A DNA stretch of 64,000 bases from Methanoculleus sp. Lineage in GTDB: Archaea > Halobacteriota > Methanomicrobia > Methanomicrobiales > Methanoculleaceae. The position numbers and the translations under genes are program-made. How positions within the stretch are numbered: the stretch's first letter is position 1; the number at the start of each line of letters is the position of its first letter. The notes beneath the pieces were generated by a model that saw nothing but the letters and a program-made list of their open reading frames with translations, did no database searches and had not been told where the DNA came from. Positions 26,855 to 36,508 of this stretch are shown here, piece by piece. The stretch lies in contig NZ_JASEFJ010000003.1 of NCBI RefSeq assembly GCF_030019085.1, positions 122,829-186,828 of the forward strand, given 5' to 3'.

Positions 26855-27751
26855 ATGAGTAAACCTGTATCCAGGAGCCCCGATCCAGGGCTTATCCGTC
26901 TTGCCATCCCGAACAAGGGCCGGATCGCCGCTCCGGTCAACGAGTTGATCGAGAAGAGCGGGCTACACCTGGCAGACGGCGGGGGTGAGCGCAGGCTTAT
27001 CGCCCGGACGCGCGACCCGCATGTGGAGATCCTCTTTGCCCGGCCGATCGATATACCGGAGTACGTGGCAAGCGGTGTTGCTGACCTTGGAATTACCGGG
27101 AAGGATATGGTTCTGGAGAGAGGTTCGGTTGTCGAGGAGTTGCTCGACCTTCAGATCGGCGGGGCGACGCTGGTTGTAGCCGTGCCGGAAGAGTCCGCAG
27201 TCGAGACGATCGCCGATCTCGATGGAGCGCGGGTGGCGACCGAGTTTCCGGCGATCACCCGCGCGTTCTTCGCGGAGCACGGGGTCAGTGTGACGGTGGT
27301 GACGGTGGGCGGCGCGTGCGAGGCGACGCCGCACCTCGGGATAGCCGATGCCATAGTCGATCTCACATCGTCGGGGACGACGCTCCGGACAAACCATCTC
27401 CGCGTCGTTCAGGAGATCCTGACCTCCACCACGATCCTTGTTGCAAACCCAACATCGCTGAAGGCCCGGCGCGAGAAGATCGACGAGGTTGTCCTGGCGC
27501 TTGATAGCGTCCTCAAGGCAAAGGGGCAGTGTTATCTGATGATGAACGTCCACAGGAGCGCTCTTGCAGACGTGAGGGACGTCCTGCCTGGCCTCTCGGG
27601 GCCGACGGTGATGGATGTCGCATCTGACGAAAATCTGGTCGCTGTTCACGCTGTTGTAAACGAAGAAAGGGTCTATCAGCTGATCAACCAGTTAAAACGC
27701 GCCGGCGCAAAAGACATATTAGTCATGCCCATCGAACGGATCATACGCTGA
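26855..27751 (+). CDS. hisG: ATP phosphoribosyltransferase, long form
   Basis: The 298-residue first enzyme of histidine synthesis. The catalytic domains carry [24 protein letters not shown] and the PRPP loop [14 protein letters not shown]. The C-terminal ACT-like regulatory domain (about 220-298, ending [12 protein letters not shown]) marks the long, self-sufficient form inhibited by histidine, so HisZ is not needed. It is followed four bases later by hisA. Confidence 0.96.
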   Translation: MSKPVSRSPDPGLIRLAIPNKGRIAAPVNELIEKSGLHLADGGGERRLIARTRDPHVEILFARPIDIPEYVASGVADLGITGKDMVLERGSVVEELLDLQIGGATLVVAVPEESAVETIADLDGARVATEFPAITRAFFAEHGVSVTVVTVGGACEATPHLGIADAIVDLTSSGTTLRTNHLRVVQEILTSTTILVANPTSLKARREKIDEVVLALDSVLKAKGQCYLMMNVHRSALADVRDVLPGLSGPTVMDVASDENLVAVHAVVNEERVYQLINQLKRAGAKDILVMPIERIIR

Positions 27752-27755
27752 GAGC

Positions 27756-28475
27756 ATGGAGATCTATCCTGCTGTAGATATCCTTGAGGGGCGGTGCGTG
27801 CAGCTTGTGCAAGGGCGCCGGGATGCGGCTACTGTCTATGGAGACCCGCTCGTCTGGGCGCGCCGGTGGCTGGATCAGGGGGCGGACGGTATCCACGTTG
27901 TCAACCTGGACGGGGCGTTCGGAAAGGCACAGAGGAACGCCGATCTGATCCGGCGGCTTGCCTCTGAGACAGAGACGTTCATCGAACTTGGTGGTGGTAT
28001 ACGGAGCCTGGAGGACGCGGCAGGGTGGCTCGATGCCGGTGTCGACCGGGTGATTGTCTCGACCCTGGCCATCCGGGAACCGGAGGTTGTCCGGAACCTT
28101 GCTGATGAGTTCGGAAGCGAGCGTGTGATGGTCGGGATCGATGCCCGTGGAGGCGAGGTGGTGATCGAGGGCTGGGAGCGGCCGGCAGGTAACTACCTCG
28201 CCTGGGCGGAGCGGTTCGAGTCTCTAGGTGCGGGGTCTCTTCTGTATACGAATGTGGATGTGGAGGGGCTCCAGCGCGGGATCGACATAGTCCCGATCGA
28301 GGCTCTACTTGCCCGGGTGAGCGTTCCGGTGGTGGTCTCCGGTGGTATATCGAGCGTCAGGGACGTCTGTGCGCTCAGGGAGGCTGGAGCGGCTGGAGCG
28401 GTGCTGGGCTCGGCGCTCTACTCCGGCAGGATCCGGCTCTCTGAAGCGATGGAGGCGGCACATGCGAAGAACTGA
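27756..28475 (+). CDS. hisA: ProFAR isomerase
   Basis: A 239-residue TIM barrel catalysing the Amadori rearrangement of ProFAR in histidine synthesis. It starts [20 protein letters not shown], with the catalytic aspartate in PAVDI, and shows the twofold HisA/HisF pattern: [10 protein letters not shown] with [11 protein letters not shown] and [11 protein letters not shown] with [10 protein letters not shown]. It lies between hisG and hisB. Confidence 0.96.
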   Translation: MEIYPAVDILEGRCVQLVQGRRDAATVYGDPLVWARRWLDQGADGIHVVNLDGAFGKAQRNADLIRRLASETETFIELGGGIRSLEDAAGWLDAGVDRVIVSTLAIREPEVVRNLADEFGSERVMVGIDARGGEVVIEGWERPAGNYLAWAERFESLGAGSLLYTNVDVEGLQRGIDIVPIEALLARVSVPVVVSGGISSVRDVCALREAGAAGAVLGSALYSGRIRLSEAMEAAHAKN

Positions 28476-29046
28476 CGTTCACCGTGTAACGCGGGAGACC
28501 GATATCAGGCTCTCTCTCGACCTTGACGGCGCAGGAAAGACGACGATCAAGACAGGTATACCCTTCTTTGACCACATGCTGGATTCATTTGCCCGTCACG
28601 GTCGGTTTGATCTGAGCATTGAGGTTACAGGTGACCTTGCTGTGGATGTGCACCACACCATCGAAGATCTCGGGATAGTCCTCGGGACGGCGCTGGCGGC
28701 GGCGGTCGGTGAGGGAGAGGGGATAAACCGGTTCGCTGACGCTGCCGTTCCAATGGACGAAGCGCTTGCACGGGTGGCGCTGGATCTGGGTGGGCGGGGC
28801 TACCTGGTCTTTGAGGGCGGTTTCTCGCCGGCGGGGCCGGGCGGTATCCCTGGTGACCTTATCGAGCACTTCTTCTACAGTCTCTGCATAAACGCAGGGC
28901 TAACCGCGCATATCAGCCTTACCGGGAGGAACGATCACCATATCTGTGAGGCGGGGTTCAAGGCGTTTGGGCGGGCGCTCCGGGCGGCGGTGGCGATCGA
29001 TCCGGCGATGGGCGGCGAGGTGCCGAGCACAAAAGGGACACTCTGA
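28462..29046 (+). CDS. hisB: Imidazoleglycerol-phosphate dehydratase
   Basis: A 194-residue manganese enzyme of histidine synthesis. Metal ligands are in [30 protein letters not shown] and [16 protein letters not shown]. The ATG at 28462 is used, behind GGAGG and inside the 3' end of hisA (14-base overlap). It ends the hisG-hisA-hisB transcript. A small hairpin, GGCC-TGTATC-GGCC followed by AATAAATC, lies about 15 bases past the stop and could help termination. Confidence 0.96.
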   Translation: MRRTDVHRVTRETDIRLSLDLDGAGKTTIKTGIPFFDHMLDSFARHGRFDLSIEVTGDLAVDVHHTIEDLGIVLGTALAAAVGEGEGINRFADAAVPMDEALARVALDLGGRGYLVFEGGFSPAGPGGIPGDLIEHFFYSLCINAGLTAHISLTGRNDHHICEAGFKAFGRALRAAVAIDPAMGGEVPSTKGTL

Positions 29047-29324
29047 GACGTCGCAAGAGGCCTGTATCGGCCAATAAATCACTCCTCCCGAGATCACCCG
29101 ATGAAAACCACAAGATAGTGTGAAACCGGGCTGAGATTGCAAATATGAGCGTCTGACACCATAGGGAGATCTCCCACCAACGTCTCTTTTCAGGAAAGAA
29201 GGTGAGGATGAGGTTTGTGGGAGCAAAAATCCGTGGTGGGTAATTGGGGTGATGGTGTTTGCTGACAACATTACATGCCCTTTTCTATCACTTCACCCGG
29301 GAACGTCTTTCCATGTGAGAAGAC

Positions 29325-29525
29325 CTCAAACACCTCGCGGCCGGGAGGCAAAGCAGTAAGTGGTGATAGAAACTGGGTGGTGCCAGGGACGGAAATGAGA
29401 CATCAGCGGGATGCCTCAGTGGCACTGTATCGATGGAGAATCACCCCGCCGGCGAGGGGCTGACGGGGAGGGGGCGGAACGCGCCCCTCCACTGTCTCAC
29501 AGTGTCGCCCAGGCACTTTCGTGGG
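29325..29525 (-). repeat. Mosaic intergenic repeat, copy R4 (inverted)
   Basis: The only copy in the window on the minus strand, in the 723-base gap between hisB and the histone gene. Read on the minus strand it begins with module D (CGAAAGTGCCTGGGCGACAC, near 29525), runs into module B (GTGAGACAGTGGAGGGGCG, CCCCGTCAGCCCCTC, GGGGTGATTCTCCATCG, ATACAGTGCCACTGAGGC, GCTGATGTCTCAT) and ends near a TGCCTCCCGG block. The D-to-B junction closely matches R5. Positions 29050-29320 hold nothing I recognise. Confidence 0.72.
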
Positions 29526-29721
29526 ACACCCTCACCGCCCCCCGTCTCCTGCGTGTCAACCGGGATGTCTTTCATGCTAGCATCCCCACCACCCACTCCC
29601 CGGACCCAGAACCCCGGTGTGAACCAGACAACCGACGATCTCAACACTCCTGACGGTCCCCCGTGACCTAGAAAGCCCGGAACCTTCTCGGCATGCAGGC
29701 TGACCGATCGGATCAGAAAAT

Positions 29722-29763
29722 GGGGCCCCGCTGGGACCCCGATAAGGAGAAAGGTGAAAAACA
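29722..29763 (-). terminator. Possible terminator after the histone gene
   Basis: Downstream of the histone stop, on the minus strand, a T-rich stretch (CTGTTTTTCACCTTTC) is followed by the hairpin GGGGTCCC-AGC-GGGGCCCC and ATTTTC. T-runs terminate archaeal transcription; whether the hairpin matters is unknown. Confidence 0.35.
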
Positions 29764-29769
29764 GTCGTT

Positions 29770-29976
29770 TTACGCGGACTTGACCGCGAGTTCGACGTCT
29801 TCTGCCTTGATCGTCTTGCGTCCCGCGTGCTGGGCCAGCCTGTTGGCTTCCCGGGTCAGTTCAGCGATGTAGGCCTCTGCTTTGGCAACAAGTGCAGCAG
29901 CGGCATCGCTGCCAACCCTCTCAGCACCATTCTTCTTTGCGATACGTACAACCGCAGCAATGGGTAGATCTGCCAT
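29770..29976 (-). CDS. Archaeal histone
   Basis: A 68-residue single histone-fold protein, MADLPIAAVVRIAKKNGAERVG, with the second and third helices ending in GRKTIKAEDVELAVKSA. It has the IAxVxRIxKxxGAxRV start and the KTIxxEDxxLA DNA-binding loop of HMf-type histones, and no tail. Such proteins form dimers and larger rods that wrap DNA. It is a monocistronic gene with a strong promoter. Confidence 0.97.
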   Translation of the reverse strand: MADLPIAAVVRIAKKNGAERVGSDAAAALVAKAEAYIAELTREANRLAQHAGRKTIKAEDVELAVKSA

Positions 29977-30012
29977 AGTCTTACTCCACCGTTAAAGAGG
30001 TGTATTAGTTAA

Positions 30013-30020
30013 TATTTAAA
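30013..30020 (-). promoter_or_regulatory. Histone promoter, BRE and TATA box
   Basis: On the minus strand CGAAACG followed by TTTAAATA is a textbook BRE-TATA pair. The start point would be about 29990, leaving a short leader with the ribosome site GGTGGAG before the ATG at 29976. The strength fits an abundant chromatin protein. Confidence 0.7.
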
Positions 30021-30162
30021 CGTTTCGGGATAATCTCTGAAATTCAGGTCCCTCTTCCATTTTTAAGGTGCATCCAGAGAGGTGACACAAATAAGAGAGA
30101 GGTAATCGTGCCGATTGAAAAAACCAATAACAAGCCATCCAATCTAAAAATAGAGAGAAATT

Positions 30163-30924
30163 TCAGATTTTTTCCGAGAGCACCAGCGATTTAGCAAGCA
30201 TTACGGCATTGGTGTAATCTGCTGAGGCGCGCGACGTGTCCACGAATATTCTATCGATGTTTACCACCGGGGCACCATGTCCTCTCCCACCGCCAAGGAG
30301 AGCAAGCGTGCGAAAGATCAGGTTCCCGGTTATCCCGTCCGGGGCGATGACCAGGCCGTATCGCCCGGGCACCTCCTCGACCAGGATCTCTATGTGCTCT
30401 GCACCGCTCAGACGGGCGACAAGTTCGGCATCCGCCATCGTCCGGTCGACTGCAGGGTGACGCCCCACATCGCCGAGTCTTCCTCCCGAGAGGACAGCCA
30501 CACTCTCCGGCAGCCCGAACCGCCTGGCGATATCCCTGCCGGCCCTGACAAACCGAACCTTCTCCCCGACAGTCCAGCCCTCATCGACCCCCACAGGTGC
30601 GAGGAGGAAGAGATGGCCATCAGGACTCTCGAGGAGGGCGATCCGCTCCAGGCGATCGGCGCCTGCAGCCCGCTTGAGGGCCTTCAGGGTGGCGGATGCA
30701 GGAAGCGTCCCCCTGATCGCGGCATCGATCCTGCCGGCGTAGAGAGCCTCGACCAGGGCAACCTCGGGTTCCACGGCTTCGACGACAGTGGCCACATCGT
30801 CAAACGAGTCGGCAGTCCCCGGTGGCGCAAATAAAAACAGGTCGACCTCGCCTCTAACAGCCCTGGCGGTCGAGAGGATCTTCGCCTCCGCTGAGGCCGC
30901 ACCCAGCCCTATCGTTACCGGCAT
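30163..30924 (-). CDS. mtxX: Methanogenesis marker protein 4 (MtxX family)
   Basis: A 253-residue protein of the MtxX/marker-4 family, found nearly only in methanogens and related to the phosphate acetyl/butyryltransferase fold. Features include VALVEALYAGRIDAAIRGTLPAS, SGGRLGDVGRH and the C-terminal GITGNLIFRTLALLGGGRGHGAPVVN, which resembles the substrate loop of phosphotransacetylases. The reaction is unknown. It overlaps the marker-2 gene by ten bases, and the pair is probably co-transcribed. Confidence 0.9.
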   Translation of the reverse strand: MPVTIGLGAASAEAKILSTARAVRGEVDLFLFAPPGTADSFDDVATVVEAVEPEVALVEALYAGRIDAAIRGTLPASATLKALKRAAGADRLERIALLESPDGHLFLLAPVGVDEGWTVGEKVRFVRAGRDIARRFGLPESVAVLSGGRLGDVGRHPAVDRTMADAELVARLSGAEHIEILVEEVPGRYGLVIAPDGITGNLIFRTLALLGGGRGHGAPVVNIDRIFVDTSRASADYTNAVMLAKSLVLSEKI

Positions 30925-31925
30925 CCCCCGCCACCTGCAAAGATCCGCATGATACCGTCGCGGTCCAGGTCAAAGACCTGCGTCTCCCTGCCAAGATAGC
31001 GGACGGTCAAACGCCGATCGCCGTTCACCACCCCGATGGCGGCTGCCGTCATACTGACATCGGCAAACCTGCGGCAGACCTCATCCATCTTCTCCGGTTT
31101 GACCGTGAGTATGAATCCCATCCCGGGGTACATGCGCACCCAGTGCTCGAATGAGAGGCCGAGTGCGGCGAGGTCGGGCCGGGGTATCGACTCCAGGTCG
31201 ACCACCGCACCCTTCCCGCTCACCTCAAGGAGCATGCCGAGCGTCCCGATGATGCCGGGGTTACTGATATCTTTCCCGGCCGTCACCAGGTGCTCCTTGC
31301 CCAGGTCTTCCATCACCCGGATCTGCGCCCGCACAACCTCCGCCGGTTTCATCGTGACCGAGTCCCAGTTGAAACAGCTGGATGGGTGAACCCGGCCATC
31401 CAGGTCTATAGCGGCGACTACGATGTCCCCTTCCTTTGCCGTGTCGGAGAAGATGATCTGGTCCATCCTGGCCGTCCCCAGGATCGCCACATCCACGACG
31501 CTGTAGGGGGTATCCGGGTGTAGATGCCCGCCAACGATGGGAACGCCAAACTGTGAAGATGCGGTGACCATGCCCCGCACCACCTCGTCACGGATCCGAT
31601 CGTTCACAACAGAGAGGATATCGACCATCGCCACCGGTCTACCCCCCATCGCAGCGATATCGTGGATGTTAACGAGCACTGCACAGTAACCCGCCCAGAA
31701 TGGGTCAGCCTCCATCAACCTGCTCCAGATACCATCTGCCGCAAGCAGCAGCGCGTCCTCTGCGTTGTGCCGGATGACCGCGGCGTCCTCACCGAACGAT
31801 GCGACAACATCGGGGCTGTCCACCCGGAGAGCCCGGATCATATCGCCTATCTCCCTCTTCCGGGTAACGCCCTCATATTCCCTGACGGCCTGTGCTACCG
31901 TATCGGTGGAGCAATCCTTCACCAC
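30915..31925 (-). CDS. Methanogenesis marker protein 2 (AIR synthase/SelD-related)
   Basis: A 336-residue member of the PurM/SelD/ThiL superfamily, in the branch called methanogenesis marker 2. It shows SFGEDAAVIRHN (the ATP/Mg aspartates), AVLVNIHDIAAMGGRPVAMVDIL and VGGHLHPDTPYSVVDVAILG. These proteins probably use ATP to activate a substrate in a methanogen-specific pathway; the substrate is unknown. The start appears to be GTG (two in tandem at 31925 and 31922); no ATG exists in the open frame upstream. Confidence 0.9.
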   Translation of the reverse strand: MVKDCSTDTVAQAVREYEGVTRKREIGDMIRALRVDSPDVVASFGEDAAVIRHNAEDALLLAADGIWSRLMEADPFWAGYCAVLVNIHDIAAMGGRPVAMVDILSVVNDRIRDEVVRGMVTASSQFGVPIVGGHLHPDTPYSVVDVAILGTARMDQIIFSDTAKEGDIVVAAIDLDGRVHPSSCFNWDSVTMKPAEVVRAQIRVMEDLGKEHLVTAGKDISNPGIIGTLGMLLEVSGKGAVVDLESIPRPDLAALGLSFEHWVRMYPGMGFILTVKPEKMDEVCRRFADVSMTAAAIGVVNGDRRLTVRYLGRETQVFDLDRDGIMRIFAGGGGCR

Positions 31926-32143
31926 AAGAACACCAACATCTCCGGTTTCTCTATGGTATTCTGCCTCATAAGAGATAATCTATTTCATATGCAGCGTTAT
32001 ACATCCCTGACCACTGAACCGATCATGGCTGGAGGTTACGGTAGGCACCCGGTCAGGAGAGGATAAGTGTGCTCGGATGCACCGTCCCTCTCTTACTGTA
32101 ACCAGGGTGGCATTTTTGGTTCACCAGAACCCAATAGATCGAC

Positions 32144-33502
32144 ATGGACTGGGCGGAGAAGTACAGGCCGCAGCACCTCAATGAGATCGTGGGTAACTCG
32201 AGTGCCATCCAGCAGATGTATGAGTGGGCACGGGACTGGTCGCGGGAGAAAAAACCGCTCATACTCTATGGTAAACCCGGGACAGGCAAGACCTCGAGCG
32301 CCTACGCCCTTGCAAACGACATGAACTGGGAGGTGGTGGAACTGAACGCCTCCGACCAGCGTACGAAATCAACCCTTGAGCGGATAGCGGGTTCGAGTTC
32401 CACCACAGCCAGTCTCACCGGCGCTAGCCGGAAACTTATCCTGCTCGACGAGGCTGACAACCTCCACGGCCAGGCCGACCGTGGGGGCGCAAAGGCGATT
32501 ATAGATATCATAGCGGCTTCGCAGCAGCCGATAATCCTTATAGCAAACGACTACTACGCCCTCCCAAAAGAACTCAAGGCGATCACCGAACCCCTCCAGT
32601 TCAGGGCGCTCCAGGCCCGGTCGATCGTCCCCCGTCTTCGCCAGATCTGCGCCGCAGAGGGAGTGGAATGCGACCCCGCCGCGCTGGAGGAGATCGCAAA
32701 CCGCGCCGATGGAGATATGCGGGCGGCGGTGAACATGCTCTACGCCGCGGCGATAGGGAGGGATCGTCTCCTTGCAAGCGATATCCACACCTCAACAAAG
32801 GATGAACGTTCAACCATATTCGAACTCGTTGGCGCGGTCTTTGCCAGCCGGAAGGACTCCGACCTGCTCCGGATGGTGATGGAGGTGGAGGATACTCCTG
32901 ATACCGTCGAACAGTGGCTGGAAGGGAATATGGACCATGTACCGGATCTGCCGTCCAGGACAAGGGGCTACGCATATCTCGCGAGGGCGGATGAGTACAT
33001 AGGCCGTACCTACCAGCGGCAGTACTACACCCTCTGGCGCTACGCAAACGCGGTCATGCTCCTCGGTGTCGCCGAGGCCGCGGGGGGGCGCGGAGTTCGC
33101 GGTCGTATCATGCCACCGTCGCGCTGGCAGAAGATGGGTGCGTCAAAGAAACAGAAGGCCGTCCGTGCCGGTCTATACCAGAGACTCAACAGGATCTTGA
33201 ATATCCCTGAAGAGGCGTTGCGGGAGAGTTTCTTCACGGCGATCAGCATACTTGTCGAGAGAGACCCTGCGAGATACGTCCGCGAGTTAGGACTCGATGC
33301 CGATGAACTGAACCTCTTCATCCACGATAAGTCCAGGGCTGCCAAGGTGGTCAGAGAGGTGGCAAAGGAGGAGAAAGAGAAGGTGGCGAAAGAGACACCC
33401 CCCGCAAAGAAGGGAGGGAACAAGGCGAAGAAACCTGCAGGGGAAGCCCCGAAGGACGATCCGCGACACGGCCCACCACCGGGCCAGGCGACGCTCTTTT
33501 AG
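32144..33502 (+). CDS. rfcL: Replication factor C large subunit
   Basis: A 452-residue clamp-loader subunit that, with RFC small subunits, loads PCNA. The AAA+ domain has Walker [19 protein letters not shown] (about residue 43) and Walker [11 protein letters not shown]. The collar region follows, then a lysine-rich tail from about 400 ([20 protein letters not shown]). The last residues, GQATLF, look like a C-terminal PCNA-interacting peptide. It converges with the UPF0146 gene, overlapping by four bases. Confidence 0.95.
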   Translation: MDWAEKYRPQHLNEIVGNSSAIQQMYEWARDWSREKKPLILYGKPGTGKTSSAYALANDMNWEVVELNASDQRTKSTLERIAGSSSTTASLTGASRKLILLDEADNLHGQADRGGAKAIIDIIAASQQPIILIANDYYALPKELKAITEPLQFRALQARSIVPRLRQICAAEGVECDPAALEEIANRADGDMRAAVNMLYAAAIGRDRLLASDIHTSTKDERSTIFELVGAVFASRKDSDLLRMVMEVEDTPDTVEQWLEGNMDHVPDLPSRTRGYAYLARADEYIGRTYQRQYYTLWRYANAVMLLGVAEAAGGRGVRGRIMPPSRWQKMGASKKQKAVRAGLYQRLNRILNIPEEALRESFFTAISILVERDPARYVRELGLDADELNLFIHDKSRAAKVVREVAKEEKEKVAKETPPAKKGGNKAKKPAGEAPKDDPRHGPPPGQATLF

Positions 33503-33906
33503 GACCGGTGACGGTAGTAGAGATGGAGTTGCACCCCGCCAGCGTCCACGACCTCGCCACCGTCTCCGTAGATCTCACACCCCAGATGGTAGACCAGGAG
33601 ATCGCAGTTGACCCTGGCGGCAAGCGAGATCAGAGGAGGAACCACCTCCACCCCTGGCCTCACGGAGTAGATCACGTCTGCGCTCTGGTAGAGTCGGATA
33701 TCGGGCTCGAATATGTCGTCGGTCACCACGGTGAGCCCTTCGTGCTGTATACCCGGTCTTATATCGGTGCAGAGCATCAGGGCGCCGGCAGCCGCAACCA
33801 GCCTTGCGGCCACCGGGTTGTTCCCGATCCCCACCTCGACCGCCCTACGGTAGCGGCTGGCGATGTAATCCCCTATACTCCGTTCAATATGTTTATACTG
33901 GCTCAT
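33499..33906 (-). CDS. UPF0146 family protein
   Basis: A 135-residue archaeal protein of unknown function that looks like a small, SAM-methyltransferase-like Rossmann domain: [28 protein letters not shown], then [19 protein letters not shown]. The ATG at 33906 ([10 protein letters not shown]) is preferred over the longer frame. It diverges from the archaemetzincin gene with only 17 bases between the starts, so both promoters must overlap the opposite coding region. Confidence 0.85.
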   Translation of the reverse strand: MSQYKHIERSIGDYIASRYRRAVEVGIGNNPVAARLVAAAGALMLCTDIRPGIQHEGLTVVTDDIFEPDIRLYQSADVIYSVRPGVEVVPPLISLAARVNCDLLVYHLGCEIYGDGGEVVDAGGVQLHLYYRHRS

Positions 33907-33923
33907 CACGAAGAGTTTAGGTA

Positions 33924-34463
33924 ATGGGCATCCATATTCTTTGGGACTCAGAGGCACCGGCGGGTATAGAGCTCCCGGTCATCCGGATGATCGCGATGAT
34001 CCTTGGAGAAGAGCCGCAGATTGTCGAATACCCGCTCCTCATCGATGGTTATGACAGGGATCGTGATCAGCACGATGCCCAGAAGATCCTGGACCGTCTG
34101 CAGGATACGCTGACGCGCAGGTATGATCTCGATGGTCCCCTGTTGCTTGTAACCTCACGCGACCTCTACATCGAGGGGTGCGACTTCGTCTTCGGGCTTG
34201 CCCGCCCGAGAGCCGGTGTCGCCGTCGTCTCGACCGCTCGCTTCGATAACGACTACTACGGCAGGGTGCCGGACGACACCGATCTCATCGACCGGACCGC
34301 AAAGGAAGGAGCGCACGAATTTGGGCACCTGCTTGGACTCGACCACTGTTCAAATCCAGAATGCGTCATGTTCCGACCCCAGAGTCTTGACGAACTCGAT
34401 AGGAAGAAGAAGATGCTCTGCCCGGCCTGCAGAGAGGCGCTTACATCACGGCTGGAGGAGTGA
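33924..34463 (+). CDS. amzA: Archaemetzincin (zinc metalloprotease family)
   Basis: A 179-residue archaemetzincin. The metzincin zinc site is HEFGHLLGLDHC (H-E-x2-H-x2-G-x2-H), followed by the family's structural cysteines in CSNPECVMF and CPAC, which hold a second zinc. The N-terminal half has ILWDSEAPAGIELPVI and LVTSRDLYIEGCDFVFGLARP. Substrates of archaemetzincins are not well known. No signal peptide is present, so it probably acts in the cytoplasm. Confidence 0.93.
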   Translation: MGIHILWDSEAPAGIELPVIRMIAMILGEEPQIVEYPLLIDGYDRDRDQHDAQKILDRLQDTLTRRYDLDGPLLLVTSRDLYIEGCDFVFGLARPRAGVAVVSTARFDNDYYGRVPDDTDLIDRTAKEGAHEFGHLLGLDHCSNPECVMFRPQSLDELDRKKKMLCPACREALTSRLEE

Positions 34464-34476
34464 GGTGGAAGCGGCC

Positions 34477-35286
34477 TCACTCCACCCGACCAAGGTCTTC
34501 TGAGAGGTCTCCTGTGAGGTCTACTGTCAGGAAATCACCGCTGGATGGGAGCACAACGCTGAAGTTCTTTGTGGTGTCGACCCCTATGGTGCCCTCCGCG
34601 AGGGTCATATCGAGGACGTGACCGCCGGCGTTGCGATCGGTGGTGATGAAGTGCAGGTGGTAACCGGGGACGTTGAGACCTTTTGCCAGTCCCGGCGACC
34701 AGAAACCGACGGCTGTCCCGGTGACGTTCTTGAGGGAGAAGACAGTCTGGTTTGCTGTTACCAGAGCGAGGTGCGGGTAGGGTTTCTCCTGGGCGGGAAC
34801 GCTCCGGGTCACCACCTCTGAGAAGGTGCCATCCACCCTGATCGCGTAGAAGTAGTTCTCCGAGGGAAACTCGTCTCGCACCCGGTTCTCAAGATCGGTA
34901 AGGGCCATTGGCTTCCCGACCGCGATCTCGATCTCGGGGTCGAAGAAGGTCGTGGCTGCAAACGGCGTTGTCGCGGTTCCGGCGACCGGGTAAGCACGAC
35001 CATCGACCCTGATCAGGTACCACCTGCCGTCGATGCCGAGCAGTTCCCCGTCGAGTCTGTCGCCGCACCCGATCCCGTGGTCGCCGTGAGACGCGAGTTC
35101 GTCAAACCTCATGCTGCCATCGTATATGCCCTGCAGAAGTGCATCGATGGTCGAGACTTGAAAGAGGGTCTCCCGGTCCGTTTCTACCGCTGGCTGGATA
35201 GAAACTGCCGCAAACCCGATACAGGCACCGAGAATGAGTAAGACGGCGGCAAAGAGGATGGAACGCAACTGTCTGTCATTGGTCAT
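34477..35286 (-). CDS. Alpha-acetolactate decarboxylase, membrane-anchored
   Basis: A 269-residue zinc enzyme that converts 2-acetolactate to acetoin. The catalytic region (about 50-255) has LLQGIYDGSM, GIGCGDRLDGEL and GYHLHFITTDRNAGGHVLD, which supplies the three zinc histidines. Residues about 8-32 are a single hydrophobic segment (SILFAAVLLILGACIGFAAVS), so the enzyme is probably exported or anchored. An acetoin pathway is not typical of methanogens, and the family is mainly bacterial, so transfer is likely. It lies eight bases downstream of the deaminase on the same strand. Confidence 0.92.
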   Translation of the reverse strand: MTNDRQLRSILFAAVLLILGACIGFAAVSIQPAVETDRETLFQVSTIDALLQGIYDGSMRFDELASHGDHGIGCGDRLDGELLGIDGRWYLIRVDGRAYPVAGTATTPFAATTFFDPEIEIAVGKPMALTDLENRVRDEFPSENYFYAIRVDGTFSEVVTRSVPAQEKPYPHLALVTANQTVFSLKNVTGTAVGFWSPGLAKGLNVPGYHLHFITTDRNAGGHVLDMTLAEGTIGVDTTKNFSVVLPSSGDFLTVDLTGDLSEDLGRVE

Positions 35287-35294
35287 GCACCACC

Positions 35295-35729
35295 TCAGAT
35301 TCCCCCTATGTCTTCATACCAGAGGTCTGGACGCTCCCTTATGAACGCGGCCATCATCTCCTTGCAGACCACCAGGTCAAGGTCGAGCACCTCGACGGCG
35401 TGCGACTCCAGGAACTCCCTTGCTCCTGCAAAGTTCGCTGACTCTCCGGCCACAACCTTCCCGATCCCGAACTGGACTACCGCCCCCGCACAGAGGTAGC
35501 AGGGCATCAGTGTGGAGTAAAGTGTACATTCTGTGTAGTCCCGGATCCTGCCGGCGTTTATCAGACAGTCGATCTCGGCGTGGAGGATGGGGTTGTTCTC
35601 CTGGACGCGGCGGTTGCGCCCTTTGCCGATGATCTGACCATTACGAACCAGGACGGAGCCGATCGGTATTCCGCCTTCCTGCAGTCCCGCCTCCGCCTCC
35701 TCGATAGAGCATTTCATAAATAGGTCCAT
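35295..35729 (-). CDS. Cytosine deaminase, yeast (FCY1) type
   Basis: A 144-residue member of the zinc cytidine/deoxycytidylate deaminase fold. The zinc site is HAEI and PCYLCAGA. The C-terminal part, VVAGESANFAGAREFLESH and FIRERPDLWYEDIGG, matches the fungal FCY1 type, which deaminates cytosine to uracil, rather than tRNA adenosine deaminases. The ATG at 35729 is preceded by GGGGTG; a GTG four codons upstream and an ATG four codons downstream are alternatives. It may share a transcript with the decarboxylase. Confidence 0.88.
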   Translation of the reverse strand: MDLFMKCSIEEAEAGLQEGGIPIGSVLVRNGQIIGKGRNRRVQENNPILHAEIDCLINAGRIRDYTECTLYSTLMPCYLCAGAVVQFGIGKVVAGESANFAGAREFLESHAVEVLDLDLVVCKEMMAAFIRERPDLWYEDIGGI

Positions 35730-35867
35730 ACAACACCCCACGGGGCGCCAGAGCCAGCGTATGACAACTCAAAAACACCTGATAAACTATGAAGACGCTC
35801 CGGCTTTATAAACACATACGAAACGATAACAGCCGGTTCTGGCGTGATACGCTGGATGCTGAGATCC

Positions 35868-36404
35868 TCAGACGGTTGAGACCTCTCCTATGGTTCCTAT
35901 CTCGGAGAGAGCCTGCCGGGCTGCCTCTCTGACATCGTGGTCGGGGTCATCCAGAAGACGCAGCAGGGCGTCCCTGGCCAGCGGGTTGCCGATCCGCCCG
36001 AGCGCCAGGGCCACTTCCCTCCTGACCCGTGGTTTTTCGTCGTCAAGCAACCTGATCAGAGGTTCGACAGCCCTGGGGTCGCCGATCTGCCCGAGCGATC
36101 TGGCCGCAGCCATCCTGACCCAGGAACTCTCGTCATCCAGGCATCGTATCAACGGGGGGACCGCCTCCCGGCCGTCCAGGATCCCGAGCGCTGTCGCTGC
36201 TCTCCACCGGACATCGGCGTAGTCGTCGTCCAGCGCCTCGATGAGCGGCTCCACGGCACGTTCGTTAGCGAATTCCGCAAGTGCATCTGCGGCCCGCCAG
36301 CGTTCGTTGAGCCCTCCCCACTTCAGCATCGAGATGTGTCGGTTGAACGCCTTCTCAACGCTCTTCTCACCGGTCTCCTCCTCCTCCGGCACAGCTGGTT
36401 CCAC
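35868..36404 (-). CDS. HEAT-repeat (PBS lyase-like) protein
   Basis: A 178-residue protein with an acidic N-terminus (EPAVPEEEETGEKS) and about four HEAT repeats of 31 residues, such as RAVEPLIEALDDDYADVRWRA-type units ending in AATALGxIxD. These form a superhelical scaffold for binding a partner; no catalytic residues are seen. Translation seems to start at GTG (36404); the ribosome site is weak. The partner is unknown. Confidence 0.88.
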   Translation of the reverse strand: MEPAVPEEEETGEKSVEKAFNRHISMLKWGGLNERWRAADALAEFANERAVEPLIEALDDDYADVRWRAATALGILDGREAVPPLIRCLDDESSWVRMAAARSLGQIGDPRAVEPLIRLLDDEKPRVRREVALALGRIGNPLARDALLRLLDDPDHDVREAARQALSEIGTIGEVSTV

Positions 36405-36508
36405 CTCACGCTCATCTGGGAGCCAGCCGGGTATATGTTTTTTGCCCTGTTGCCGGGGAGAGAGCCAGCGGCCATAAAGTCAGTTTCCTCATTGGCTGTG
36501 CCGTGACC

